The notes beneath the pieces were generated by a model that was not told the DNA's origin, searched no databases, and saw nothing but the letters and a program-made list of their open reading frames with translations. The translations under genes and the position numbers were made by a program. A DNA stretch of 64,000 nucleotides from Solwaraspora sp. WMMA2065. GTDB lineage: Bacteria; Actinomycetota; Actinomycetes; Mycobacteriales; Micromonosporaceae. Shown here piece by piece: positions 1 to 9,360 of this stretch (position 1 is the stretch's first letter; each line of letters begins with the position of its first letter). The stretch covers positions 4,464,001 to 4,528,000 of the forward strand of contig NZ_CP128361.1 in NCBI RefSeq assembly GCF_030345075.1, written 5' to 3'.

Positions 1-129
1 GCGCCATGCCGAGAAGAAGCACCGCGGCCGGCATCGACAACCGACGACCCGAACGAAGGCTCATCCAGCCCTCCCCGATTAGTCCCCAGCGCTGAGAAAC
101 GACGAAACCTAGCCTGACAGCCCACGGCT

Positions 130-1038
130 ACCACCCCCACCTGCAGGCCCAGGCCGAGTCGCTCGATGACCGCGACGAGACGAGCCCACCAGCGCAGGGT
201 TCGCCGGCGGAGCACGCACCGCCGGACACCCCGACCTGGCCGACCAACTCTGGCCAATTCGACCCACCGTCCGGTGGGCCCGGGTGACGTTCTACGGCAA
301 CCTGTTCCTCACCCCCGACCAACAGGGCCAGGCCATCGATCTCACCGAGGCGCAACGCGACCTCGCCGACGACATCGCCGTCGAATGGCTCACCAACGCG
401 TTGGACTCCACCAGGCCCGCGACGCCAGCACCGCCCGCCAGGAACTACAGGCGCTGCAGCACGACCCCACCGACGCCCAAGGGATACGCGGAATGACCAC
501 CCGCGCGTTCGTCCCTCGACCGCATTTCCTGGTTCGGTGCCGCCGGTTTCCACCTCGCCGGCCTCAACGCGTCCGTCGGCCAGGCCGTGCGCTACCTCAC
601 CGAACCCGCCATCCGGAAAGCCGCCATCGCCACCGTCCACGAACACCTCGACGACGACACCCGCGTCGTACTCGCGCACAGCCTCGGCTCTATCGTCGCC
701 TACGAAGCCCTCCACGCCCGACCGCAAACCCTGCCCCTGCTCATCACCCTCGGCAGCCCCCTCGGACTAGCCTCCGTAATCCGCCGCTGCAACAACCCCC
801 CGCCTACCCCGCCGGCCTGCAATGCTGGATCAACCTCGCCGACCGCGACGACATCGTCGCCGCCCGCACGAACCTCACCGCAACCTTCGACAAGCAACGC
901 CCCACCGAGGCCACCTTCGAGAGCACCTACACCGTCGACAACGGCGCCCAACCCCACCGCGCCACCTTCTACCTCACCAAACCCACCATCGGCGGCGCCA
1001 TCGCCGACGCGCTACCCACCGACATCCGCAACGAGTGA
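130..1038 (+). pseudogene. Decayed alpha/beta-hydrolase (lipase-like) gene
   Basis: Fragments of one protein lie in different forward frames. About 284-430 encodes VTFYGNLFLTPDQQG and an acidic helix; about 587-780 encodes a nucleophile elbow (VVLAHSLGSIVAYEAL) and ITLGSPLGL; about 810-1038 encodes CWINLADRDDIVA to the stop. At least two frame changes and a stop near 494 separate them. The order (elbow, GSP loop, WxNxxDRxD) is that of small actinobacterial hydrolases next to caspase-like genes, and the intact gene at 3717 has the same WINVVDRGD motif. The true start is lost. The reading as a dead paralogue of 3717 is inference. Confidence 0.6.
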
Positions 1039-1070
1039 GGATCTCAACCACCCATCGGGTGTATGGCATC

Positions 1071-2137
1071 CTACGAAGCCGCTTGATCCTGCCTCCCGGA
1101 ATCAGAGGCGGTCACCGCCTGGCGGGAAGATCCGGCCGCTGACCTACACGCCGCCGGGTGATCCTGGCCGAGCCAGGAAACGGGCGATGGTCGGTCGGGC
1201 CCCCGCCAGAACAACCGTACGCACGCGCCGAATCGTCGCATCGCCTGGTCGAACGCCTGATGCCGACGCAGGAGCCCGGCAAGCGCGGGCGTCTCCCCGA
1301 AGCCGCGGTACCGGGCCACGGTCCGGCCAGCACGGGCAGCAGCCGCAAGCGCGGGAAGTACGGAGCCGGCGACGTTGACCGGGTCCGGCTCGTACGCGAT
1401 CTCCTGTTGTCCGGTTCGTGCGCTTTTGACCAGGCCCCATGGCATTCCGTGCACGGTCGCCGACAGCAGCGCGTACACCTTCGGCATGTCCGGGAAGGCC
1501 TCCTCAACCAGGTCCGAGGACCTGGTGGCCATCGGAAACTCGGGGCCGCCCGGTCGTACCCGAATCCCCTTGATCCGGTTGCCGGTCCGGTTCGGAACCG
1601 TCTCGATCCTCGGCTGCCGGACAGATTCAGCAGCTGGTCCAGCTCGGCCTGAACTCCTGGTCCAGGGGCAGCCATGTACGGGTTGCCCGGGATGCCGGCG
1701 GCGCCGCTGGCGGCGGCATCGGCGTCAGCGAGTAGGAAAGCCACACCTCGTCCAAGCCGAACGTCGTACGGCTGACCGTCAGCGAACAGGTGCACCATGA
1801 GGGCGGCGGCCTCTACCGCCGAGCGTGCCAGGCTTGCGTGCGCGTAGAGCGGCACCGCCTCCCGCGGTCGCGCCAGCAGCGCTCCGAGACATCGCACGTG
1901 ATCGGCGACCGACACCGCCACATGGAGACCGGCCACCACCGCCCGGCGTCCCAGAGCGTGCCGGTCCTCGCTGCGCGTCGCCGTCAGCGACGCCCGGTGG
2001 TCCTGGCTGGCCGGCGCACCCGGTGGAGCGGTGGTCGCCAGCACGGCGCTGAGCAGGCTCTGCAACTCGTCAGCCTGTTCCGCGCAGTCCCTGCCCGCGC
2101 GGGCAAGAAACGCTGCTACAGGATCACTGCGGGTCAC
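1071..2137 (-). pseudogene. Frameshifted gene of an uncharacterised actinobacterial family
   Basis: The ATG at 2137 opens a frame that reads sensibly to about 1570 (a helical stretch with SVADHVRCLGALLARP and LARSAVEAAALMVHLF), then degenerates into Arg/Pro-rich noise. The natural sequence resumes in another frame from about 1530 (ATRSSDLVEEAFPDM, then VYALLSATVHGMPW) to a stop at 1071. One indel near 1540-1570 explains this. I recognise the pattern of tandem Ala-rich helices with a conserved R-AVE-AA element from unnamed actinobacterial proteins but know no function. A short relic near 51.6 kb contains a very similar SVADHVRWLG segment, so the family occurs twice here. Confidence 0.55.
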
Positions 2138-2417
2138 AACTACCTCATCTCGAACACGGCGGTAGGCCCAGTCATGGTGCCCGGCGTGCTACCACCGGCG
2201 CATCAGGGGATTCCGCACGGACGTCACCCGACCCGTGCGGGGCCTCACCGGGGCCGGCTGTTCACAGCTGTGGACAGCCGAGCCACCCAGTTCACCCAGC
2301 CGCACCATGGTCGGTTCAGGTAGGGATGCCCATACTTAGGCGTCGACGGTGAACGCCTGAGCGCCCGGCCCGCCAGCCACTACGGTCGCCCCGACCAGAA
2401 AGTCCATTAACCAGTAT
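2138..2417. other. No gene recognised
   Basis: Spacer upstream of the reverse-strand relic at 1071-2137. Short open frames have no credible start, composition or family resemblance. It should hold the promoter of the broken gene; I see no clear -35/-10 pair. Confidence 0.4.
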
Positions 2418-2741
2418 CTACATGAGGAACCCGGCTGCCATATGAGTAGGCTCTGCCGGGGCGCCAGCATCGCGCAGGCCCCGCTTTCTATCTGCCCAGA
2501 CCTCGGGTCGACTGTCGCCGTCACTTACGACACACCGACCGAAACCCATCCGTGCGGCCGGCTGGCTCAGCGAACGCCAGCGCCGGCAGGTCTTCGCGGC
2601 ATGCTGGGCCCTGCTAGTGCAGCCGGGCACCTCGGGCCTGCCGCCGTGGGAGCTGGGCGCGGACGTGGCGGGTGAGGTCGCCCGGGTGAGGCCGAACTGT
2701 GAGGCCACGTCCCCGGCGAGTTCATCGAGCTTGTACGCCAC
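2418..2741 (-). pseudogene. Possible truncated gene coupled to the small membrane protein
   Basis: A GTG at 2741 lies a few bases after the stop of the membrane-protein gene, with a GAGAGG-like ribosome site. The first 20 residues (VAYKLDELAGDVASQFGL) look like a natural N-terminus; everything after that is low-complexity, Arg/Ser-rich and not protein-like. The most economical reading is a second gene of the same operon broken soon after its start, possibly a small helix-turn-helix protein, but there is too little left to identify it. Confidence 0.3.
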
Positions 2742-2744
2742 ATG

Positions 2745-2948
2745 TCACCTCTCGGGGCGGCTGGTCACGAAGTGCGCAGCCGCGATGAACAGAAAGAAGG
2801 CACCAGAGCAGCCGGCGCCCGCAATCAAGATTGACCCTGGGACCGACCTGCCGTCTAGCCAGGACAGGAGCCCGGCGGCGGCGCCAACGATGATGGCTGC
2901 CAGCAGGCCGATGGCGAACCAGAGCGCCCGGGTGGTGGTGTCGTGCAT
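2745..2948 (-). CDS. Small two-helix membrane protein
   Basis: Encodes 67 residues. I chose the ATG at 2948 over the upstream start at 3026 because AGGAGG sits 6-7 bases before it and the upstream extension is not protein-like. After a short polar N-terminus (MHDTTTRA) come two hydrophobic segments, residues about 9-28 (LWFAIGLLAAIIVGAAAGLL) and 40-59 (ILIAGAGCSGAFFLFIAAAH), separated by WLDGRSVPGS, and a basic tail ending PER. A two-pass inner-membrane protein of unknown role. It may be co-transcribed with the relic that starts at 2741. Confidence 0.6.
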   Translation of the reverse strand: MHDTTTRALWFAIGLLAAIIVGAAAGLLSWLDGRSVPGSILIAGAGCSGAFFLFIAAAHFVTSRPER

Positions 2949-3716
2949 TGCGAAGCCTCCTGAAGACCTACTCCTCCCTTGAGGAGCAGTCGGATTGCTT
3001 CGCCTTGCTTCACAAGTCTCCGGCAAGTTGAGGCAGAGTCAAGGATCCCAGAGGTTTACTCAACCGTGGCGGGCGCGCCGTCGGTGCCGATCAGGCCTGG
3101 CCGCTTGCGCACCGGCCGTCGCGGGCGGCGTCGGTCCGGGGCGGGGCGGGGCGGGGACGGATCGAGAACAGCCAGGTCGGAGCGGCACTGGAGGCAGGGG
3201 TGTCAGCCGCGGGGTGAACGGCCCGGTCCCATCCCAGCGGGACCTAGATCCGCACCGGTACGCACCGTCTCGTCCCCGTGGCCGCTTGCGGATGTCGGCG
3301 CGCAGGCCTCCATGGTGGAGGCCGAGGAGAGGCCGCAGCTGAAGAGCACCCTGCTGGACTACCTGTACGTAGTGCCGACGACATACAGCGGAGTCGACCT
3401 GCTCCCCGCTGATCATCCCCGGGTGGCCTGGTGGCGCCGAGCAGGCGGCACCAGGCATGTCTGGGTCGGCGTTGCCGCCCGGTTTGGATAGCTTGGTTTC
3501 GGCTACGCGGCATTGCAGGTGACGAGGCGTATGAGCTTTGTGCGGACACCTTCAATAGCCTTGGTGGTCACGCTGATACCGAGCGCGGAAACCTTGACGA
3601 CCGGGAGTGCGGTGGGTGGGACGGCCGGCCTGCGGGGTAGACAAGGGGCGGTTGGCGCAATATTTCGCCCATTCGGGGATAGAGGACCGCCTGCTACCCC
3701 CGTAAGACTGGTCGGC
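2949..3716. other. Intergenic region without a convincing gene
   Basis: About 770 bases. A forward frame ending at 3491 finishes with a protein-like stretch (LKSTLLDYLYVVPTTYSGVDLLP) that may be the tail of a lost gene, but its upstream part is noise. Just before the caspase operon there is an imperfect palindrome around an AT-rich centre (GGCGCAATATTTCGCC, about 3654-3669), unusual in this GC-rich DNA and a candidate operator or promoter element for the operon at 3717. Confidence 0.35.
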
Positions 3717-4841
3717 GTGGCGCTGGTGTTCGTGCACGGGATCGGCAATCGCGACGGTCGGGCTTACGCTAACAAGGTCGCGCTTCGGGACGCCCTGTTT
3801 CAACGGTTCCTGTTGGCCCGAGGGGTGCCTGAGCTGGCCGGGTCGGAGATCCGCAATCCGCTCTGGGGCGAGCTGGGCACGGCCGTGGGGTGGTCCCCGG
3901 CCACGCTGCCCATCGACCGCAACAGTGAACGGCTCGGCGGTGATGACCCAGTCGTGGCCGATCTGGTCGCCGTCGCCGATCCCGGCGGGAGTGGTATGCC
4001 GCTCGTTCAGGCCGCCCGTATTGACCTGCATGGAGCGGTCGACCTGCTCTACTCGCTCCTAGACCTGCGCGGTCGAGACGACGCGGAGATCGAGGAGCTC
4101 GCCGACCAGGCTGTGGCGCTGGCCGACTGGTGCGAGCATCCCGACCTCGATGCCACCACCGTCGACGACGACCGGGAGCTCGTCGAGTTGCTGGTCCGAC
4201 GGACCGCGCCGGTGGCGGTGCCGGCCCCGGGTGTAGAGGCCCTCGGCGCCAGGCGAAGGATGCGCGTGGCGGCGCACGCGGCGCTGATTGCTGCGGTGGA
4301 CAGGTATCGCCGAAGCAACGTAGGTCCGCCCGTCCGACACGCGGCGGCGGCGCTGCGCCGGCTCATAGGCCGCCCGGTCTCGCTACTGATCGGAGACGTC
4401 CTGGTCTACCTCGCGAGCCGGGGCAGCCCGGAGCGACCAGGCGAGGTCGTTTCGCTGGTCGTGCGGGACCTGGAGGAGGCCAGCCGCGAGGGGCCGCTCA
4501 TCGTGGTGGCGCACAGCATGGGCGGCAACATCGTGTACGACGTCCTCAGCTACTTCCGGCCTGACCTCGAAGTGGACACTCTCGTAACGGTCGGCACCCA
4601 GGTCGGCTTCTTTGAAGAGCTGGGGATGTTTCCCGCGAGGGCCGGCCGGCCGGCGAACGTTCGACGCTGGATCAATGTGGTCGATCGCGGCGACCTGCTC
4701 TCCTACACGGCGGCTCCGGTCCTCGACGGCGTCATCGACTACGAGTTTCCGACCGATGCGCTCTGGGCGCACGGTGCGTACTTCCGGCAGCCCACCTTCC
4801 ACGCCCGGCTGGCTGCCCGGGTGCGGGAGGCACGTTCGTGA
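3717..4841 (+). CDS. Alpha/beta-hydrolase, first gene of the caspase operon
   Basis: Encodes 374 residues from the GTG at 3717, which begins VALVFVHGIGN; the open frame runs on to 3513 but the extra 68 residues look non-coding. VHGIG is the oxyanion-hole strand of alpha/beta hydrolases. The nucleophile elbow is VVAHSMGGNIVYD with Ser267; VGTQVGF and WINVVDRGDLL follow, and the likely catalytic His is in DALWAHGAYF. A long helical insert (about residues 70-230) separates strand 1 from the elbow. The stop overlaps the next start by four bases (GTGA), so it is translationally coupled to the caspase-like gene. Probably a cytoplasmic serine esterase or lipase; substrate unknown. It may be an effector or a processing partner; nothing here decides. 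Confidence 0.75.
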   Translation: MALVFVHGIGNRDGRAYANKVALRDALFQRFLLARGVPELAGSEIRNPLWGELGTAVGWSPATLPIDRNSERLGGDDPVVADLVAVADPGGSGMPLVQAARIDLHGAVDLLYSLLDLRGRDDAEIEELADQAVALADWCEHPDLDATTVDDDRELVELLVRRTAPVAVPAPGVEALGARRRMRVAAHAALIAAVDRYRRSNVGPPVRHAAAALRRLIGRPVSLLIGDVLVYLASRGSPERPGEVVSLVVRDLEEASREGPLIVVAHSMGGNIVYDVLSYFRPDLEVDTLVTVGTQVGFFEELGMFPARAGRPANVRRWINVVDRGDLLSYTAAPVLDGVIDYEFPTDALWAHGAYFRQPTFHARLAARVREARS

Positions 4842-5998
4842 CGGAGGTCGTTGTCGATGATGGGACGGGTCCGCGGATGCACGCCTTCGTCGTCGGCGTC
4901 GGCGCGTATCCGTACTGCGACGACCCGGCCGACGACGGTCCAGCGGGGCGGGTGCTCGGTGATCTCGGCTCAGTCACGAGCCCGCCACCGTCGGCAGCGG
5001 CCGTGGCCGAATGGCTCCTGCACGCACCGCGTGGCACCAATGACCCGCCGGTCGGCACGGTTGAGGTGTTGATCTCGTCGATCGCCGAGGTCTCGCTGCG
5101 CCTCGGCGACGGCACCCGGCAAAGCGTCGGCCGGGCTGTCTTCGATGAGTTCAAGGCGGCGTTCCGGCGATGGCGCCGCCGGTGCGACAGCCACCGCGAC
5201 AATATCGCCCTGTTCTATTTCTGTGGACACGGCTGGGAACTCGACGGTCAGCTCCTACTCCTCGAGGACCTGGGCCGCGACCCGGACGCACTGCTAGAGA
5301 ACTGCGTCGAGCTCAGCGAAATCCGCACGATCATGCAGCACTGCCGCGCACGAACCCAGGTCTACTTCGTCGACGCCTGCCGTCAGATGCCGCCCGACTT
5401 CGCGCAGCTGACCTCGGCGACTCGTGCTCTCATGGATCATCCCCGGCAGGTGCGTCTGCCGCTGTCGCCGCTCGATGCCCCGGTCTATTTCTCCACCGCA
5501 CGTCGCTTCGAGGCCCAGGCCAGACAGGACGCAGTCACCCCGTTCACCGCCGCCGTCCTACGCACCCTCGACGGCTTGGGCGCACACCCCTCCAGCTCGA
5601 ACGGCTGGACCGTCGCCACTGACCGCTTCGGGCCACACCTGCGCGACGTGATCATCTGGGACAACCCAGAAGACACCGACAGGCTGTCCTGCCTCACGGT
5701 CGAGGGCGAGCAAAGTGGGGTGAGTGTGCTACGCACCCTGGACGGGCCACCGCTCGTGCCGTTCCGGCTTACCTGCGAGCCGGCACACGCGCTGCCCGTA
5801 GCCGAGGTGTCCATCCGGTCCTTCCCGGATAGCGCGGGCAATCCGATGACGGTAGACGGCGGTCGGGGTGAGGTCTCGGCGGGCGTCTATCACGTGGAGC
5901 TCGGCTTCCCAGACGGCGTCGGCTTCCGCAAGGCGTCCGCATTCGCCGAGGTGCTGCCGCCGAACCGGACCTTCCACACAGAGGTGGAGCAGGCATGA
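4838..5998 (+). CDS. Caspase-like peptidase (clan CD, C14)
   Basis: Encodes 386 residues; the GTG start overlaps the upstream stop (GTGA). FVVGVGAYPY at residues 17-26 is the first strand of the caspase fold. The catalytic pair is visible: His131 in LFYFCGHG and Cys181 in QVYFVDACR. The fold runs to about residue 290 (VYFSTARR, AVTPFTAAVLRTLDGLG). The last 90 residues (VEVSIRSF-type strands, SAGVYHVELGFPDGVGF) form a PEGA-like beta-sandwich that probably mediates protein contacts. Bacterial caspases of this type act in conflict or cell-death systems when switched on by a partner. Neighbours on both sides are coupled by four-base overlaps, so the operon products probably work in one complex. 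Confidence 0.88.
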   Translation: MTEVVVDDGTGPRMHAFVVGVGAYPYCDDPADDGPAGRVLGDLGSVTSPPPSAAAVAEWLLHAPRGTNDPPVGTVEVLISSIAEVSLRLGDGTRQSVGRAVFDEFKAAFRRWRRRCDSHRDNIALFYFCGHGWELDGQLLLLEDLGRDPDALLENCVELSEIRTIMQHCRARTQVYFVDACRQMPPDFAQLTSATRALMDHPRQVRLPLSPLDAPVYFSTARRFEAQARQDAVTPFTAAVLRTLDGLGAHPSSSNGWTVATDRFGPHLRDVIIWDNPEDTDRLSCLTVEGEQSGVSVLRTLDGPPLVPFRLTCEPAHALPVAEVSIRSFPDSAGNPMTVDGGRGEVSAGVYHVELGFPDGVGFRKASAFAEVLPPNRTFHTEVEQA

Positions 5999-8328
5999 CG
6001 ACCTCCGACGCTGGCCTGCTGGTCCTCGGCCGCAATCCTGGGGCCGGGGCCGGCGAGGTGATCGGTATTTTCGAGATTCTGGACGTAGACCTGCGGGTGA
6101 TCGCCACCGGCACACTCCTCAACGGCTCCACGACGCCGACCGAGCCGCTTCACGCCGGTCGCTACATCGTGCGCGCGGGCTTGCTCGACGGCCGCCGAGT
6201 ATCAGCACCCATCGAGCTGGTGCCAGGCGAGGAGCCGGCCCTCGCGGTTATCGATATCACCGCGACCGGAGAAGATCCGCCGAGCGGGGACGGGTGGATC
6301 GCAGGCTGGGTCTTCGACCGGGAGTTCACCCCGGCACCGGCGACCCGCCTTATCATGCCGTCAGACACGACCGTAGCCGTCGCAGGCGACCGGATCGGTG
6401 ACGGTGGCGCGGTGGTGATCCAGTGGACGGTGTCGCCGCAGCTGCCGCAGTTCACCGTGGCCGCCGCAGGCCTACCGCTACGATTCGTCGGCGACAGGTC
6501 CGGCATCGGACTAGTCCCCGCGTCCGGGCACGCCCGAGCCTTGCTGACGTTCCTTCAGGTCGGTGACCTGCCTGCGGCGCAGATCCTGGCGGCGCAGGTG
6601 CGGGGCGGGGCGCCCGACCCGGCCACCGCGATCGCCGTCGGGTATATCCTGCTGCGGTGCGGCGATCCAGGGCTGAGTGGCTGGGCGCGTGACCTCGTAG
6701 CGGCGCAGCCGCGCTCGTTCGACGCGCACCTGATCCACGCCTCGGCGCTCATGCGGGACCCGCAGGGATGGCCGATGGCCCGTACGACGCTGCTGGCCGC
6801 CACCCAGCTCGGCCTGCCGCTGATCCCGGCCGGCCTGCGATTGCTCGACGACGCGCTGCGGCTGCTGATCCAGGGCACCGACGACGCGGAGTTGGCCGCA
6901 GCCCGGCAGCGGTTCGTGCCCTATCTGCGAGTCGGGGTCACCGGCCTGCTGACCACCTTCCGAGGAACCGCGCCGAACGCGCCTACTGCGGAGCCGGTAC
7001 GGGCGCGGCGGCCGGAGCACACGCGTCGCCTAGTACTCGACCGCCTCATTCCCTCGCTGCAGCCGTTGCGCCCCCGACCGGCACCGAAGCAGACCGCCTC
7101 GAGCACCATGGAGGTCGGCGACCGGAAGCGGGTGCTCCTCGGACCCTACGAACTCCCCCTCGTTCCTGCCGGTCCGGGCGCTGCCACCTTGACTCTGCCG
7201 TTGGAGTTCATTGCAGCGGTCGGTCCCGACTCGGTCGGCTCGGTCGGTCTGAGTACCGGCCAGCTCATCGTCATGATCTTCAACATCACCGTGCCGGAGG
7301 ATCTGGACATCCGGGTCACTCCCGAAGGCTCCAGTGAATCCGTCGCGCTCACTCGTCGAGGGACGGCGCTGATGGGGGCGATGTCCTGGCCGGAGGCCGG
7401 CCTGCCGGCCATCATCGGCCTGTCCGGTTACGACGGGCGGCCACCGACGGACCGCCCCCGGGCGCTGAGGGAGCCGGCGCACGCCGGTGCCTCCGGGCGC
7501 CGCCGAGCCCTGGTCGAAGAGGCGGAACGTCTGTCCGGTGTCGAGGTCGGTGCGGCGGACGCCTCCGCCCGGTTCGGTGAGCTCGCCGAACAGTGGCTGG
7601 CGCTGCGCGACACCGAGACGGACCCCGACCGGGTACTGTGGCGCCGATTCGTTGACGCCCGGCAGCGCTTCGACCGCCGGCACAGCCCTCGTGTGGAGAT
7701 CGACGCACGACCGGTGACGCGATCCGAGCAGACCGGCGACCTCCCCGGCGATGCGCTCGAAGGGCTGTCGATTCAGCAGGCCGAACTGCGCCTACAGGAC
7801 CTACTCGAGCGCAGCGGCTTCCGCGGGCAGCTGTGGGACACCGTCTCGGCCGCCGCCACCTCCTACTGTCTGGCCACCGTCACCGCCTGGCTGACCGCCA
7901 TGCACGTGCCCCGGCCGTGCGACCTGGACCGACGCGCCCGGGCACAGCTGGAGAAGCCGTGGGCGCATGCCGACGCGCTGCGGGTCGCCGGCCAGGTGGC
8001 CTCGAACGCCGTCGCGCACTTCCGTGACCGGCGACTAGCCCGGGGAGGCTGGCGAATCGAGGACGGCACGTCACTCGTCACGGAACTGCTCGACGCCTGC
8101 GCCGTGGCTTTGCCGCACACTCTCCGCACCCTAGCGACTCGGCGCGGTCCGGCCCCCCACGGCTCGCGGTTGCGGCGGCCGGACGACGGCGATCCCGTGC
8201 CGCAGTCGGCCGCGATCCTGCGGGCGGCCGGATACAGCCGAGCCGAGGTGGCAGAGGTCCTGGGACTGAGCGGGCCGGACGCGGTCACGCGGGCCGTCAA
8301 GCGGTACCGAAGGAGTCAGGATGTATGA
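5995..8328 (+). CDS. Large scaffold-like protein of the caspase operon
   Basis: Encodes 777 residues; the start overlaps the caspase stop (ATGA). Residues 1-80 repeat the beta-sandwich type seen at the caspase C-terminus (PLHAGRYIVRAGLLDGRRV). About 175-310 is a helical, TPR-like stretch (ALLTFLQVGDLPAAQILAAQV, then AVGYILLRCGDPGLSGWA). About 365-480 is again beta-rich. The C-terminal third is helical and ends in a helix-turn-helix-like segment (ILRAAGYSRAEVAEVLGLS, about 740-760). No catalytic motif is recognised. The shared sandwich domain suggests that it binds the caspase-like protein and acts as scaffold, sensor or adaptor; that role is inference. Confidence 0.65.
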   Translation: MTTSDAGLLVLGRNPGAGAGEVIGIFEILDVDLRVIATGTLLNGSTTPTEPLHAGRYIVRAGLLDGRRVSAPIELVPGEEPALAVIDITATGEDPPSGDGWIAGWVFDREFTPAPATRLIMPSDTTVAVAGDRIGDGGAVVIQWTVSPQLPQFTVAAAGLPLRFVGDRSGIGLVPASGHARALLTFLQVGDLPAAQILAAQVRGGAPDPATAIAVGYILLRCGDPGLSGWARDLVAAQPRSFDAHLIHASALMRDPQGWPMARTTLLAATQLGLPLIPAGLRLLDDALRLLIQGTDDAELAAARQRFVPYLRVGVTGLLTTFRGTAPNAPTAEPVRARRPEHTRRLVLDRLIPSLQPLRPRPAPKQTASSTMEVGDRKRVLLGPYELPLVPAGPGAATLTLPLEFIAAVGPDSVGSVGLSTGQLIVMIFNITVPEDLDIRVTPEGSSESVALTRRGTALMGAMSWPEAGLPAIIGLSGYDGRPPTDRPRALREPAHAGASGRRRALVEEAERLSGVEVGAADASARFGELAEQWLALRDTETDPDRVLWRRFVDARQRFDRRHSPRVEIDARPVTRSEQTGDLPGDALEGLSIQQAELRLQDLLERSGFRGQLWDTVSAAATSYCLATVTAWLTAMHVPRPCDLDRRARAQLEKPWAHADALRVAGQVASNAVAHFRDRRLARGGWRIEDGTSLVTELLDACAVALPHTLRTLATRRGPAPHGSRLRRPDDGDPVPQSAAILRAAGYSRAEVAEVLGLSGPDAVTRAVKRYRRSQDV

Positions 8329-9121
8329 CAGCCACGCCGCCCGTCTGGTTGAGCAGACCTCACTCGGTCGGCTCGGCGCGCGCCGTCTCCGCGAGCGGGC
8401 GAATCGGAAGGAAACGAGCACAGAGACCAATCGGACCATCAAACGGGTCGAGAGACGGCTGCCGAACGCATGGGTCGGCGCGACCAGCGTCCTGCTCGTC
8501 GACGACCACGACCTGATCCGTAGAGGGTTACGGAACGCCTTTGAGCAGGGCGGGCAGTTCACCGTCATTGGCGAAGCTGCCACGGCAGCGGAGGGAATGC
8601 GTCAGATGGAGACGCACCAGCCGAAGGTGATCATCATGGACCTGCGTCTTCCCGATGGCAGCGGGCTGGAGGCAACGCGGGCGATCCGCCGGGTATCCGA
8701 GAGCACAGGCATCGTGGTCCTCACCATGTACGCCGGTGACGAACAGTTGTTCGCCTCGATCGAGGCCGGGGCGAGCGCCTTCGTACCCAAGACCGCGTCA
8801 GCCGATGAGGTGATAGACGCAGCCCGCCACGCAGCATCGAGTCCCTCCGCGTTCACAGCGGCGGACCTTCCTGGGGCGATGGAGCGACGCTTGGCCCCGG
8901 GCGGCCCGCAGCTCTCGCCGCGGGAGAGCCAGGTGCTCCGGCTGCTCGCCGACGGAATGAGCGTCGCCGGAATCGCTAAGCAGCTCTTCATCTCGGAGTC
9001 CACTACGAGAACCCGCATCAGCAAGATCTACGAGAAGCTGGGCGCGGCCAACCGCGCGCACGCTCTGATGACCGCGCTGCGGCTCGGGCTGCTCGATGCG
9101 CCGGACGTGCCGACGTTCTGA
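8321..9121 (+). CDS. Orphan NarL/LuxR-family response regulator
   Basis: Encodes 266 residues; the start codon lies inside the end of the previous gene (8-base overlap). The receiver domain begins at about residue 55: acidic pair Asp61-Asp62 in LLVDDHDLIRRGL, phospho-acceptor Asp107 in IIMDLRLPDGSG, switch Thr in VLTMYAG and Lys in VPKTAS. A LuxR-type helix-turn-helix follows (LSPRESQVLRLLADGMS, about 190-255). A basic extension of about 52 residues precedes the receiver, which is unusual for NarL regulators; a GTG at residue 52 could be an alternative start, but the overlap favours the long form. No histidine kinase is in the operon, so it may be controlled non-canonically or by a distant kinase. 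Confidence 0.85.
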   Translation: MYDSHAARLVEQTSLGRLGARRLRERANRKETSTETNRTIKRVERRLPNAWVGATSVLLVDDHDLIRRGLRNAFEQGGQFTVIGEAATAAEGMRQMETHQPKVIIMDLRLPDGSGLEATRAIRRVSESTGIVVLTMYAGDEQLFASIEAGASAFVPKTASADEVIDAARHAASSPSAFTAADLPGAMERRLAPGGPQLSPRESQVLRLLADGMSVAGIAKQLFISESTTRTRISKIYEKLGAANRAHALMTALRLGLLDAPDVPTF

Positions 9122-9158
9122 TGCGCAGTGCTGCTGAGGTGGGAGGCGTGCTGCCGGT

Positions 9159-9206
9159 GCGTGACACCTGTTCGGCGACGGCACTGTCGCCGAACAGGTG
9201 TCACGC
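9159..9206 (+). terminator. Perfect 21-bp hairpin after the caspase operon
   Basis: The arm at 9159-9179 is exactly complementary to 9186-9206, leaving a 6-base loop (GGCACT). It starts 38 bases after the stop of the response regulator. There is no U-tract, as usual for actinobacterial terminators. It most likely ends the four-gene transcript. Confidence 0.75.
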
Positions 9207-9360
9207 GCGAGGGTCGTCAACGGTGAGCCCTTTTGCGGCGCGGTCTGAACAGTGAGGCTTCTTCTGCGTCCTCGTGGAGGGAGTCCCCTCTTGGTCAAGA
9301 TGGTGTGAGACACCCCGTGTCAGTGAGGTGCTGACCTGAGGACGGGGATCGGAGATCCTT

